Positions 23,345 through 36,938 of a stretch of 64,000 bases of DNA are shown in pieces. Both the position numbers and the translations under genes were made by a program. A model generated the notes under the pieces. It searched no databases. It saw only the letters and a program-made list of their open reading frames with translations, and was not told the origin of the DNA. The DNA is taken from contig NW_026262668.1 of assembly GCF_021869535.1 (NCBI RefSeq), forward strand, positions 73,987,558-74,051,557, read 5' to 3'. Source of the DNA: Mytilus californianus. Taxonomy: Eukaryota; Mollusca; Bivalvia; Mytilida; Mytilidae. Each line of letters opens with the position of its first letter. The stretch's first letter is position 1.

Positions 23345-23765
23345 TATAAAATAAGAAGATGTGGTATGATTGCCAATGAGACAACTCTCCACCAGAGACC
23401 AAATGACGTAGAAGTTAATAACTATATGTCACCCTATGGCCTTCAACAATGAGCAAAACCAATATACCATAATAAGCTATAAAAAGCCCAGAAATGTCAA
23501 ATGTAAAAGAATTGAAACGAGAAAACTAACGGCCTGATTTATGTTACAGTGTAACAGTACAGCATAAGACCACACCATAAAAATCAGTTTAAAAGCGCTC
23601 AACTCATCAGATCGATACAAAGCAGAAAAACAACTATCAAAAATACAGAACGGACGTGGCAGGGAATTTATACATCCCTCACAACAAACAAGACACACAG
23701 CACAGATCTGAGAGTACTTGCAATTACTGACAGCTTGTTCAAAACCAACAACAACTAATAAAATA
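23345..23765 (+). repeat. Repeat A, internally deleted copy
   Basis: Head AAGAAGATGTGGTATGATTG and tail GAGTACTTGCAATTACTGAC are kept. The middle, including the CTCCTGACTTGGGACAGG block, is missing compared with the 22.1-kb copy. Confidence 0.72.
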
Positions 23766-23929
23766 ATATTGAATCTTAGAGCAACACTAAAAAACTAAGC
23801 CTTTCTCTCTAATAAATTGATCAACTTTTTATTTTCAAACAATTGAATAATCAGAACGATAACTATTTTCAATTATACAATTTTGCCGTTTTGTCAATGT
23901 CAGCTATCAACAGAACGATATCTAGCGTG

Positions 23930-24035
23930 GTTTATTCACCCCCGGTTTTTGGCGGGTGTCTTGTTGCTGAATCTTTAGTTTTCTGTTCAATGTTTTGTGG
24001 ATTGCTGTCTGTGTTTGTTACATCGCGATGACCTT
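23930..24035 (+). repeat. Dispersed repeat B tail
   Basis: Contains GTGTCTTGTTGCTGAATCTT, TAGTTTTCTGTTCAATG and TGTTTGTTAC as in the tails at 2870 and 52190. Followed at 24255-24268 by a short AT dinucleotide run. Confidence 0.5.
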
Positions 24036-24658
24036 GAGGTCATTTCGATGTATTGCTATCGCCTAGATTTCAATTATGTAAATTAGTTTTGGGTTTGTAA
24101 CCGATCTATGAACATGATAAATATGCGCACATAAACGAGTGCAAAATAACATTCCTTGTCATTTGATATAAATACATCTCTTCAATGAATACTGATAAAA
24201 ATATTTTTGTTTTTCAACATAAATTAATAATATGAAAATGTTTTGTAGTTAGATATATATATATATAAGTAAAAAATCATTGATAATATCAATGCACACG
24301 TACCGAAAAATTGTGTTAAAGCATGCGGAAGAATATCTCAAAGAACGTTTTGCGACAATACCGACAAGGACCGGTAACTCTGTAATTGTTTTTGCGGGAA
24401 AATATGAATGCCTACTCGTATCCAATCTTAGAAAAATCGAATTTTTACAGAAAAGTGTCCACCATACACTTGCATTGCACTATTATTAGAATAGTAAAAT
24501 AGAATGATATACAAATGGATGCAAATCATATATATATGTAACTGTTATTTTAATATAATATATAACAACAAATCAGTGTATACTGATTTGTATCACTACA
24601 ATATAATAGTTATTACGGTGAAGTTGAATTTCCTGTCATTTATTCATCATCCACGCAC

Positions 24659-24742
24659 GAACTTGTCTCAGAAAAAAATGTATCTCTGTACATTAACCTC
24701 AGTTTCAGATAAAGAGAATTGTTGTTTTTTTCTGAGACAAGT
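24659..24742. repeat. Inverted repeat with 17-bp arms
   Basis: ACTTGTCTCAGAAAAAA (from 24660) pairs with TTTTTTCTGAGACAAGT (to about 24741). The loop is about 50 bases. Could be a small MITE or a chance hairpin; no duplicated target seen. Confidence 0.55.
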
Positions 24743-25613
24743 GATTTTGACCATCCTCAAAAACTTGTGGTCATCCGATGTTCAGTACTTCAGTACTTTG
24801 ATTTTTTCTTGCCATGTCGTTGTCTGTTTATATTCGACTTATGACTTTTGATTGCCCCCTTCTTTAGCTTTAGGGTTGAAAATATGTACATATGTACATA
24901 TTTTCAGACATATATGTGGATAAAGGTAATTAAGAATACACATAATACGGAAAAAAAATATTTATCTTAGCTAGGACCATAGACTTATAGTTTAATGTTC
25001 CTTATACTTTGATTACGAAATTATTGATGAACACCACTGCTTAACCTCTATGAGTTCGATATGGAAAATGGTATAGATTTGATACAACGTTCATTTTCAT
25101 TCGTAAAATATTGTCATGAATGCATTTAATATTGAACGTGTCGTTTTTAAAATATTTAAATGTAACTGTTCAAAGCACAATAATTTAGACTAAAAAAATA
25201 ATTTGACAGCACTTATAAGAATTCATTTAAATACATGTAGATAGGGTAAAATTGTGGTGACATTATTGCGTGCATTTATTAATGCGAGTGTTCATCAACA
25301 GACCAAAGTAATATCTGTGAATTTACAGTTCATCTGTCATTCTAAGGTTCAAGAATGAGAAAACCAAGGGAAATAATATTTAGGAGGAAGGATTATCGTA
25401 ATGCGAGTAATTTAAAATTATCGAAAAAAGAGAAATCATGGAAATAAATCATTATACTAAGTGTAATGACAACGAAGATTTTGTTAATGCCTTATCAAAG
25501 TTGAACATATATATGTGTTATAAATTTTCAAATACGTTCTCTGACAGAATTTTTATATCACGGTGTGCAATTTGATTTAAACTAAATTCTTCGGCCTCTC
25601 AATTGCTTGATTC

Positions 25614-25661
25614 AAGCGCCACTGGTGAGTTATATGAAGACGAAACGCACATATGGCGTAC
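25614..25661 (+). ncRNA. Degenerate hammerhead motif
   Basis: AAGCGCCACTGGTGAG, then AAGACGAAACGCAC and ATATGGCGTAC. The core CTGATGA is CTGGTGA, stem II is mismatched and the GTC triplet is lost, so it should be inactive. Confidence 0.55.
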
Positions 25662-26374
25662 TTAGTTATAATCCTGGTATCCTTGGTGAGTTCTTATCAG
25701 AATTATATCTTAATAATGTATACTATATCGTACATTTGATAAAAAATATGATTAAAAAAACTGTAAGACAAATTGGAGTTATTTCCCTTCTCTCAGTCTT
25801 CTCTTAGTTCGAAAACTGTTGTATTTTGCCAGCATAGGAATCACATTATAAGATTTTCTACTCCTATAATTAATGCTTGGGACAAAACATTGATGTGTGC
25901 TAGAAGCACTTTATTGTTCAGTTTTAGAAATTACAGTCAAATGATGGAATAACAATCTTCCTGTTGAGTATCCGTTTCCGGGAAACATGAGTTTTAACCT
26001 GGATATAAGTGAGTTTTGTCGTCCAGTCTTAAGTTATCAATGTCGTGTTTTAATGAACTTGTTTGCCGTCCTTTTTCTTTTAACCGTATGGTTGCTTTTG
26101 TTCTCAATCAAGTTTTAATTTTTGCCCTTTGTCATCTTTATTTTTTTAAAGAATGAAAATTCTGCTATCACGTTTAAATATCTCGTCCCCGAAGGAATGA
26201 CTAGTCCATTAGTCAATATTTCTGTGTTGACGACATAAAATATCATGTATACGGGCGTTTTTGTTTTAATTTGTATTTGCCACATCGATGTCGTAAGACA
26301 GAGGGGAGTGTAAAACATGTAGCTACCATCTTGAACCTCAATTTATCAATAAACAATTCTATTAAGCAAATTTT

Positions 26375-26595
26375 AAGGTAGAAATGCATTCATTTGCTGG
26401 ATATTATTCAATCCACCGTTTTCTACATAAGAAAATGACTGTATCAAGTCAGGAATATGACAGTTGTTATCCATTCGTTTGATGTGTTTGACCTTTTGAT
26501 TTGCCATTTGATTATGGACTTTCCTTTTTGAATTTTCCTCGGAGTTCAGTATTTTTGTGATTTTACTTTTTTTTTTTACCCATTGTGGCCATCCA
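26375..26595 (+). repeat. Dispersed repeat C, copy 2
   Basis: CAATCCACCGTTTTCTACAT, GTATCAAGTCAGGAATATGA, then the CCTCGGAGTTCAGTATTTTT tail and a T run. Preceded by no recognisable reverse transcriptase. Confidence 0.65.
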
Positions 26596-26599
26596 AAAG

Positions 26600-29500
26600 C
26601 TAACTCATACAAGGTAAACTTTCATCCGTTACTACCACTTATTACGTAGTTTTTACAACGGACCTGGAAACGCACGGGGTCGCCAAAGGTTTCTCAATAC
26701 GTAAAAACAAATGACTATCCGGGCGGGCGTGGGTACTTAATTTGTGTAACCAACTCCTCCTTTATTTTTCAACCCAAATCTCCGACACTTCACAGGCAGA
26801 TTGCACATAATTATGTTCAAGGTTTGTTCCTGCTATAATGAATTGTTTGATGATTTGTTCGCATTTTTCAAACTTGGGAACTAAGTCATTTTTCAGCCGA
26901 ATTTATGAAAGAGGGCATACAAGTTTTCAACTTCACCTACAGTTTTCATCTAAGATTCCTTAGACTTTACATAAAGATTGTACACATGTTGAAGTTGTGC
27001 ACCTTATATAATGGAATTGTTGGAATAATTTTTTCACATTTTTCCTGACTTGATAACTCATTTATTTTCCTGCTGTTCTTCATCTGGTTACATATTTTCT
27101 TCTTCTTCCCCTTCATGTAATTGCAACTACATTGTAAACACTCTACATTGAATAGTCACAAGTATTGCAATCCGACAGTTTGAGACTTTGACCCATTATT
27201 GGGGCGGCACATTGATATTAAAACAGCAAATATGAAATATAAAATAACAAAAAGCTAAATAAGTAAAAAGAAAAGAGAAGAAGACAATATCTCCCCGATG
27301 TCATATGTTATGTGACTACCCGGATCTTGATCAGTAAACATCATTTTAGTCCTATTGCCTTGATAAATGTTTGCACAAACAAATGAAGTCACATTGAAGA
27401 CCTCAACGATCGGATTTGATTGTACATTCAAATATCATGATAAAAAAAGTATACTACTTGAAATATCATTCAAGTATCATATGAATTCGATCGTTTAGTG
27501 GCAAAATTTACGTCGTTATTTTGTGTGATCACAAATAACTATACAGTTTATGGAAAGAATCTAAGATTTTGATTGATGTAGAATATCAATAAAGGAGATG
27601 CCGGGTATATGTCAACGAGGAAGCACCCTAGCGACACAAATACCGAAAATACATTGAATTATAATTTCATGAACAAAAAATTACAGAAAAAGCTAATGTA
27701 AAAATAGTCAATTGAAATGTTTTGCTTTAAATGCAACTATCCCGTTGGTTCGAAGATAGAATGGAAAGGAGCATAAGAATCGATATGGATATTATATAAG
27801 GTCAGATGTCAAATGCACCATACAAACACACATACCGTGTTTGTCGACTAGTGTGGCTACTGGTTTTTCTCAGGTATGTTTTGGTTCAGTTGCATATTTC
27901 TGTAGTGAAAATGATAAAAAAAAAAATTCGTTTTAGTCACACAGAGTAACTTTAGTTCAAACGTTTATACTTTTTGACATTCATCATTTCATGAAAATGT
28001 ATAACAAGTAATCTTTTTGCCAGTCAATGCGGTCTATTTGCACTTAAACTTAATTTTTTTATTTGGGGACAATGCTGCATGAATTTTTATGCTAAAAAAA
28101 GATGAAAACAACACGAGCCTCCGAAGCGTTTTCTTGATTTACCTACATCAGGAACGCTCAAAGCCAAATATTTCAAAGCCAAGGATGTATAAGAACCAAA
28201 AACGTTGAAGAATAATCTTAAAATATCTTAGTCTAAGACAGCTAAAACATGTTTTCTTGATCTGAGATACAGACACATCGTATCGGTCAACCAAGTCGAT
28301 ATGGTGACCGTAAAACTTGTATTATGCGATTTCAGTCCTTCTACACAAACCTGCTGGAGTCGTTTTTACGTTAGGAGCACAACTCTAGCTGTAAATAATC
28401 GTCCTGAACATGCATGACATATTTCCCACTGAACGTAAAGCAACCAAAATTCAATCTAGCTGTTAATAATCATAAGTCAGTTAAGGCGAACATGCCAGCG
28501 GATAAACCACAACTCATCCCAAATATCATATACTTTTGTTCAACGCTTTACTTGATGTCTTTTGTGAGTTGAATTGACTTACGTACAGATACCCAATATT
28601 CTAAAATTCCAATGGTTGTTTATCTAATATAAAAACAAAGCTTCATATTATAAAAAAACATAAGGTTTACCTCTGTTATATTTCTATAATAAGTATCCTT
28701 CGCCAGATTGATAATTATGGTAAATAGAAATTTATTTACTTATAAGTTGTGTCCAGTAGCTACTCTTTTTACTAGAGATTTTCAATAAATGTCGGATTTG
28801 AGTCAAAATAAGAATAAAACTGCATTGCATATAGTTAACTGTAGGGGTGTTATAAAAATAATGTTGACGCTATTTAATATCAAACTCATGCTATATTTCG
28901 GTCACGGGGATGGGGAAAGCTTTCTTCTGTTGATGTGCAAACAGGCTTTTCAATATTTATCTACATTCATATTTTTAAAAGCTACACTAATATTTTTGCA
29001 TCTCTTATAGTTTTTTTTCTTCTCGTCAACATTTAAAAAAGAAGGCATAACCAGCCTTTTCAGGTTAAATGGTACAATGTATTTTCCAAATTGGTGTCTG
29101 ATATCATATTTTAAAGGGGTGAAAATACTGTTTTATCCATATTTATTATTTGTCTCGTTTGGGCGTATTTTGCTATTGCACATTGTATATATAATCTTGG
29201 AGGTAGGAAAACATACCTTTATTTGAATGATTGACAACTATATTGAACTCTGTTGGCGTTTCAGGACATTTGTTTTCTTGTTGCTAGCTAGTGAACTGTA
29301 TATTGCGCCTTCTCGTTTTGTATTGATTTCAATGAAAAACAAGTAAATGGCAAACTTCAGCTAGTCATAATGTATCATTGGCAATAGGTATCCTTTGAAA
29401 AATTCATTCAGCTGGTATTAATGTATCAACTTTGTTTCTAAAATGGCCATTCCAATGATCATTCATGTTAATGTGACTTTCAATTGGTTGAATATATATT

Positions 29501-32500
29501 TTCATAAACATACAATTTTACATTAAGTTGAGAAAGTTCAATTGCCACTTTGACCCTTCGGAGCAATACTAACAAAAAATCTGACATAAGCTAAGACCAC
29601 ATAAAGCTCCATTTTTAAAAATATGTCATTCTATAAGATATATGAAATGTTCAATCTGTACGCAGTAATCTTCGTGGATAGTTGGATAATTGATTCATAT
29701 TTAAAATGAATGAGATGTCAGATGTGAGCATTCTAGTCAGGTTCAGAAGGAAAGGTTTAAATTGAGCAGCTAATCCATTAAAATTTTTTTCCGACCTAAA
29801 CAAAATTCACAGATTAACTTTAAAGAGTTGTGCTTTTTCTTGGGCTTGATCCGATCTTATCCGTCGCACCACATTCTGCGTATATAAGTTGATGTACGTG
29901 TATGAACCGAGGTATGAACAGTGATGAATGAGATATTCAATTTCGTTTCCTTAATAATAGGAAAAGAAAAGTACATATCTTTAGTTCGCTGGCCAACGTA
30001 AGAAGAATGAATCGTAGACAATATAGAATAAACTGCTCGAATGTTGTAAATTTACTAGTTCATTCATCTCGGGTTTCCGAGCGTTGTTTAACGAAAATCG
30101 ATTATGTTGTTTTTACAACCAGCACGAGTTATAATTGAGGTACCTACAAACGGTAAATATTTCTATCGTTAAATGTTGATTATTCTTAAACTTTCAAAAT
30201 TTTTGAATTTAATAAGTTTCACTGCATTTTAATACGTCAAGTCTAGCTATGTACATTGTTTTTGAAAATAAACACCTTAAAACATGTATAGTCACTATTA
30301 AAAACAAACAAATGGATGAAAACGATGCGTATGATTGCACTCTTACAGGTTTCTGTTGACATATGTTATTTGTATTTGGTATTTGTGTTTGTGCACTCCA
30401 GTGATAATTATAAGTCATCGCAGGAGAATGATAAATTTGTGTGATCATGATGCAAAACTAAATCAGACGCGTTTGAAAGTGCTGTTATAATATTTCAGCT
30501 TTATTTGACTTAAAGTTAAACTGAAATTGTTAAATTATGTTAATGGAAATATACTTTAAAGGTATGCACAATGTTTTATTTCAATTAATTTTCTTTTTCC
30601 TTGCATTTTTCATAAAATGCGAATTTGTTGTTATGCATTGATGATGGGTATTCATTTTAAATGGCCATGTTTTGCGTTTATAGAGGTCAGTGTTTGTTGG
30701 TGTTTGACCTTTGTCTGAACAGTAAGTACAATTTACCGTTTAAAGCAGCAAATAGCATATTTTTCATGAAAAACAAAATTGACTTTGGGGTTTACACGTA
30801 CTTTACCAGTCATCAAAACTAAAACTAAAGGTTGAGCCGATATATATATATATAACTTAGACACTACCTAAATATACTGTTAGTACAATATGGTTAGGGT
30901 CATTGAAATGATTCACAATTGTAGCCTTTAACCGACCACAGCTGTAATATTTGTTAGTAGTAAAATAATATAATTTTTTAACACTTGTATTTTGTATGTT
31001 ACATTATATACATGTATTTAGTTGACTGACATTAACCATAAAATTTGATTGTTAATGCACCCACGTAACATAGAGCTTAATCATATACCATTCGAAAGCA
31101 TATCATCTGTACTATCTTTTTTGCACGGTTGTAAGGTGCAATTTCTGTCAAATCACGATGAAAGGTCAAGGACGGATAATTTCTTATTTTAAAAAACATC
31201 AGAAATTTTGAATATTCTATCTTCTAAATAATAAAATTCTGTATGGAAATATGAAAATGTTTTAGAACAAAGACTATTAGTCAATTATCAAACGCACTTC
31301 AAAATATTAATAACGTAATTTTAATAAATAACACCTTTTTCCAGAGATTCCCGTGAAAAGGATGAAAATGGGTGAAACCAAATGTTTTTTTTCTGTGATT
31401 TAATTGTTAATCACAATAAAACCAAATAACATATTTCATTTAGTGCGAAGGAAGTTCTTGACGTCATCAAATTACTGCAATCACGCTTCTTGCTAATTAC
31501 ACCGCCAACAATAACAACCCATTCAAATGCCCAAAATACCACCATCTGCAAAAAGATAGCTTTTCAGCTGTTCTCATGAAAATTGAATGTAGTCAATATT
31601 ATTATAAGTTGAATACTCACATTTAAAAAAATGCTAAAATGTTTGAAGGAAGTAATTAACGCGGGATTCATGCTTTTAAGGGTAATGTAGGGAGCTCTAC
31701 TTTGATATTTCAATATGTAGTTTAATTGCCAGTCTGTTAAAAACTCTACTGTCTATTTTTGTTATTTTGTTTTTAATACCATGAATCATTAAAAGAAATA
31801 AATAACTATATATATAAATACTTAGCTAACCCCCACAAAACTAAATACATAAATAGATAATTACATAATTAGTAAGTTGAATAAAGGAAAGTTGAATTTC
31901 AAATATTTCTCTTAAACAAATTAGAAAATTTGTTTTCTTGGTTGCTTCAACTGCATCGTGCATTGACGAAATAAAATTCCTTCATTACCAATCTCCATAT
32001 GTGCACTTAAAAATTTGGAACTTTTTAGACTAGTTGATGGACAATATGAATGGAAAGAACATATAAAAATGAGCGAAGGGACAAGATGATTCCTACATTT
32101 CCGATACACACGCATATAACACATTGACCAAAACGATAAAAGTAGAACAGACGAACAACAGTCCTCAATACACTTTACCGGAATGTACGAACATTACCTT
32201 AACCTGGTGGTGATTGAAGTTGCTCAGGAAGGGTAATCAATCTTCCACAATGTCAATTTTCAATCCTATATGATAAAACAACTAATATAGTATGTAATAA
32301 TGTGCTAACATAAAAAAACAATAGCCGGATTTTTTATTATAAAGCGCGTGATGCAAACAGTATTCATTCGAATATTAAACGAAAATAAACTTCTTAACAT
32401 GTTTTCCACTTTCGACATCGAAAAAATCATATTTTTACTGTATATACCTTGTATATTCCTCAAGCACTTTTATAACCTCTTAAATATGGTAAATTATTTT

Positions 32501-33130
32501 CTTCTGATATTGACAAAAATCGATGTGTTATCTAAAAAATGAAAAGCAAAATGATCCCTATTTGCAGATGGTGGTATATAGGGCAACTGCAAAAGTTTCA
32601 TTAGAAGGCTGATTTCTGACGAATTTTATATTAATTGCAGTTTGTAATGACGTAAAAAAATTTCCTTCACATATAAACGATACATTTATTTTATTTTTGA
32701 CATATAAATATTGATAGATAAAGAAATATTTTGCTTTAAGCGCAATTTTATCATTTTTGAAGGATTTTTTAAGACAATTTTCTGTAAATATTGCGCAATT
32801 AACATTTTAATGTGAATTTGATTTGGAATTATGGTATTAAAAAGTCTGTTCTATTATGTTCATATGATTTTTAGAAAAAAAAATATCATACAAGAACCAG
32901 CAAAGGGCATTTTGTTTAATTCTTGCGAAATTAAGAAATGGTCATTTTTGACCTTTGACCCAAAAAATACACCGTACGAATGATTGACGACCGGGAAAAA
33001 CAAAAAATACAGATAATAAGCAATCGAATGATATATGATATAGCCGTATGTTAGGTGGGTGCATTGAAGTCGTTAACTAAGCGTCTTTTTGAAAAATGTC
33101 TCTCGACTAATATGTCATTTATACATATAT
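26600..33130. other. Long stretch without recognised genes
   Basis: AT-rich. The only assignments are repeat E at about 28235-28400 (TCGTATCGGTCAACC, CTGCTGGAGTCGTTTTTACG), TA microsatellite at 30840-30854, and a TGACCTTTGACCC motif at 32949-32961. Open frames here are under 80 codons and look random. Confidence 0.4.
28235..28400 (+). repeat. Dispersed repeat E, uninterrupted copy
   Basis: Runs through ATGCGATTTCAGTCCTTCTA and CTGCTGGAGTCGTTTTTACG without break. The copy next to transporter copy 1 is split at the equivalent point by the foldback transposon, so this one serves as an empty-site reference. Confidence 0.55.
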
Positions 33131-33135
33131 AAATT

Positions 33136-34325
33136 GAAATTGAAAACAACGTTCAAACCTAGGATTGCGTTGGATAAAAACCGCAATTTTTATACGTGTG
33201 CATGCAAAACAAATTTCTTGTAAGAGGGGTCTAAATACAGCACAAACAACATTTATATATATATAAATTTGTATGAATAAGTCTAAATTGAAAACAACGT
33301 TCAAACCTAGGATTGCGTTGGATAAAAACCGCAATTTTTATACGTGTGCATGCAAAATAAATTTATTGGTAGAGGGGTCTAAATACAGCACAAACAACAT
33401 TTTCCAAAAAACAAAAAAAGTGAAAAAGTATATTTAAACAAAACGCATTTGACTAACAGGTCGAACAACGGATGTTCTTAAACCCTGCTGACTGCCATTG
33501 GCGATTGCCAAATAAACGGATCACAAGATGTTACAAAATGGATCTTTATTTAATTTATTAATTTAATACCAAACAGAAAACAATAAACTTGCGGAAAAGA
33601 TGGTATACCGCAAGCATGAGGTGGAAAAATTTGTACACTATATCCGGATTTCGACAATTAATGTCTCTTCAGTGATGTTAGGAATCGAAACGGTATTTGG
33701 AAGGCCATATAATTTACCTCAATTTAGGATAGACTTTTTGAATTTTAAAGGGTCGAAATAGGATGAACGGATCATATAAACCCGAAGGCAAATATAATAC
33801 AAACCCAAACTAAAAAATATAAATAAGTCTAAATTGAACACAACGTTCAAACCTATGATTGCGTTGGATAAAAACCGCAATTTTTATACGTGTGCATGCA
33901 AAACAAATTTCTTGGTAGAGGAGTCTAAATACAGCACAAACAACATTTTCCAAAAGACCAAAAAAGTGAAAAAGTATTTTTTAAACAAAACGCATTTGAC
34001 TCACAGGTCGAACAACGGATGTTCTTAAACCCTGCTGACTGCCATTGGCGATTGCCAAATAAACGGATCACAAGATGTTACAAAATGGATCTTTATTTAA
34101 TTTATTAAACAGAAAACAATAAACTTGCGGAAAAGATGGTTTACCGCATACATGAGGTGCAAAAATGTGTACACCATATCCGGATTTCGATAATTAATGT
34201 CTCTTCAGTGATGTTAGGAATCGAAACGGTATTTGGAAGGCCATATAATTTACCTCAATTTAAGATAGACACTTTGAATGAAATTTGTATGTATATGCAC
34301 TTAGCATTTTGTAAAGTAACTTAAT
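33136..34325 (+). repeat. Tandem array, 546-bp unit
   Basis: Three units: a truncated head (about 33136-33262), one complete (33281-33827) and one nearly complete (33828-34325). The marker GTTCAAACCTA occurs at 33151, 33299 and 33845. Units are very similar and each holds TAAACCCTGCTGACTGCCAT and ATCGAAACGGTATTTGGAAG. Small frames of 62-71 codons repeat with the unit, but stops interrupt any longer reading. No protein family recognised. Confidence 0.8.
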
Positions 34326-34439
34326 AAAAATTGAAATGCCTGATGGCTTAGCTAGTAGATCTACGTGTAATCATTAATACATGTTTAGTTGTAGCACAAT
34401 ATGTTGAGACGGTCATCCCGAAAGAGAAAACCTTATAAC

Positions 34440-34560
34440 TTTTCCAGCCAAGGTGCAACCCTCCCCTAACCTGGGACAGTGGTGTTACAACACAACATAA
34501 GAACCAACTATAAAAATCCGTTAAAAATGGCTTTACTCATCAGATCGATACAAAACAGGT
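34440..34560 (+). repeat. Repeat A tail fragment
   Basis: CCTGGGACAGTGGTGTTACA through ACTCATCAGATCGATACAAA in plus orientation, breaking off before the family's 3' end. Confidence 0.65.
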
Positions 34561-34784
34561 TTTGATTGACAACCAAAACCGCATACGACTTGTACGCAGC
34601 GGATTTCTGGGCCATCATTTTGATGCACGACAATTGCAATTCAACTCAATGCCAGAAATAGGACACTGACTTCAACTTGATTTCATAGAGAACCTTTTTA
34701 CATTAGCGGATAACATATATGCTAAGCGTTATCCAATAATGGCGAGTTAATGTCAAACATGCTATTCGCTGATTTAAATGTTCT

Positions 34785-35205
34785 GATGAATTAAGCTCTT
34801 TCCAACTGATTTTTATAGTTTGTTATTATGTTGTACGATTACACTACTGTCCCATGTAAGGGGAAGATTTGGCGCCAGCAAACTAGTTTAACACCGCCAC
34901 ATTCTATATGTGCCTGTCCCAAGTCAGGAGCCTGTAATTTAATGGTTGTCGTTTGTTGCTGTTTATCATATTTGTTTTTCGTTCATTGTTTTGTACATAA
35001 ATCAGGCCGTTAGTTTTCTCGTTTGAATTGTTTTACATTTGTCGATTCGGTACCTTTATTAACTGATTATTGCGGTATGGGTTTTGCTCAATGTTGAAGG
35101 CCGTACTGTGACCTATAGTTGTTAGCTTCGTCTTTGTCATTTGTTGTAAGGTGGAGAGTTGTCTAATTGGCAACTATACCACATCTTCTTATTTTTATAG
35201 GGTTA
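34785..35205 (-). repeat. Repeat A, inverted copy
   Basis: Minus-oriented copy facing the fragment at 34440-34560, from the ACTGATTTTTATAGTTTGTT block to the head (CAACTATACCACATCTTCTT). Contains CCCAAGTCAGGAGCCTG. The frame at 34828-35013 is a chance opening within it. Confidence 0.72.
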
Positions 35206-35349
35206 GGAATATAAAATTACACAAAGATATACGTAGGCACTAATTGATATTCTGTCACCTAGATACACACTTTTCAGTCTCTGACATTTTTATGATAACA
35301 TTGAAATATACAAGTCATAAGAGGATTAGAATCACTTGGACAAACTGCT

Positions 35350-36050
35350 ACAAGTGATCAGTATGCTGGAGTTTCTAATTGACAACATATTTGTTGAATT
35401 TGGAGGTAGACTTTTTCAACAAATTGTCGGGATCACTATAGGAACGAACTGTGCGCCTCTCCTTGCCTATCTTTTCTTTTTTTCCCCATATTAGTCGGAG
35501 TTCCTTCAGACACTTGCCAAAAACAAGAAGATCAAAGAAGCCAGATCATTTAATTTCACATTCAGATATATTGATGATGTTCTTTCCATAAACAATCCAA
35601 TTTTTTTCTGATTGGGTTCCATTAATATATCCTCTAGAACTATAAATTAAAGAAACTACAGACACGCCTTCCTCCGCCTCATTTATAGACTTATACCTCG
35701 ACATAAGCGGTCATATCAGTATCAGCATCTATGACTAACGAAAATTTTGAAATTATATAAATTCCCCCCACCTTAGCAGCAATATACCAACTTATATACA
35801 TTTCCCAACTCATCCGATATTCAACAGCTTGCAGCTGCTACCCAGACTTTAAAAAAAACGTCTCCAGTGTCTGAGCAGAAAGTTGATGAACCAGGGTTAT
35901 GTCAAAGAACGTCTCGTCCTTTTTCTAAAAAAGTTCACCGGAAGATACCAAGACATTGTTGATAAATTATCAGTATCAACTTCACAAATACTACATGATG
36001 GTCTTGAAATAAAGATTCTAGGTACTGACGTTGTTCATCATCTTAATTAC
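35350..36050 (+). pseudogene. Penelope-like reverse-transcriptase relic (YIDD box)
   Basis: Plus-strand frames read LEFLIDNIFVEFGGRLFQQ, VGITIGTNCAPLLAYLF and, after a stop, FNFTFRYIDDVLSINN, then an EIKETTDTPSSASFIDLYL-like segment and a C-terminal LMNQGYVKERLVLFLKKF stretch. The catalytic box YIDD is intact, but stops and frameshifts occur throughout. The 5' half and any GIY-YIG endonuclease are missing. It runs straight into repeat C (36050-36590), which I take to be its 3' region. Confidence 0.75.
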
Positions 36051-36590
36051 GTGTTATAGTGTTCTTTTTCTTTTTCTTTGTATATTTTTAACCTTTACTG
36101 TTTAGTCCATTTTTGGCGTGGCTCGGTATTAATACATCGTGCCATTGTGTTATAATTGTGCTATGGCCATTTTTTGTATTCTTGTCTTTTATTGTTGTTA
36201 ATGTGCTTTGTCTATAGGATGTCTATATGCCATTTTGTTTTTCTTTGTTGACATAATTGCTTATTTTTATAGTGATTCAGATTATTACACAATGTTGACT
36301 GCTGTATCCAAATTTTTGACAATTTTTACCTATTATATCTGTTTGTTTTGCTCACACATTGTTGTTGATATAATTGAATTATATGCGGCTGTCATACAAG
36401 TGCAAGGTTTAGCTAGCTTCAAAACCAGGTTTAATCCACCATTTTCTACATAAAGAATGCCTGTACCAAGTCAGGAATATGACAGTTGTTTTCCAGTCGT
36501 TTGATGTGTTTGAGCTTTTGATTTTTGATTTTGTCATTTGATAAGGGACTTTCGGTATTTTTGTTATTTTAATTATTTGTACTGATTATA
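36050..36590 (+). repeat. Dispersed repeat C, longest copy (3' region of retroelement)
   Basis: T-rich DNA followed by GCAAGGTTTAGCTAGCTTCA, AAACCAGGTTTAATCCACC and GTACCAAGTCAGGAATATGA. Its position just after the reverse-transcriptase relic links repeat C to that element. Confidence 0.65.
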
Positions 36591-36938
36591 TTGAACAAAC
36601 TACCAGGGGAAATTCGAAAAAACCAGAGAATTTGGATCTACTATCATACGCTTGGCCGACTTAAGAAAAGGCATATTTAATGAATTAAATAAGTCGGTAA
36701 CTCTATAGACAGTCTTGAAAATCCCACAGTTACTGCAGCATTTTTGACAAACACGAAACCACGAAACTGACAATCGAGTCATAGACACATAAATAAGGAT
36801 CGCCCAAAACGCTAGCATTAATTCTAAACAGTGCATTATTTGTCACGAGCCACGTGCACACGCCTCGGTAAATTGTAGGAACGTAACTGAATTTAAAACA
36901 TTGTTGTGACGTCATTCTATTGTTGTACCCGTTCTTTA

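Noticed and set aside
24280..24851. 69- and 115-codon ORFs
   Set aside because: No recognisable domain, odd composition and an inverted repeat within the second; nothing supports expression.
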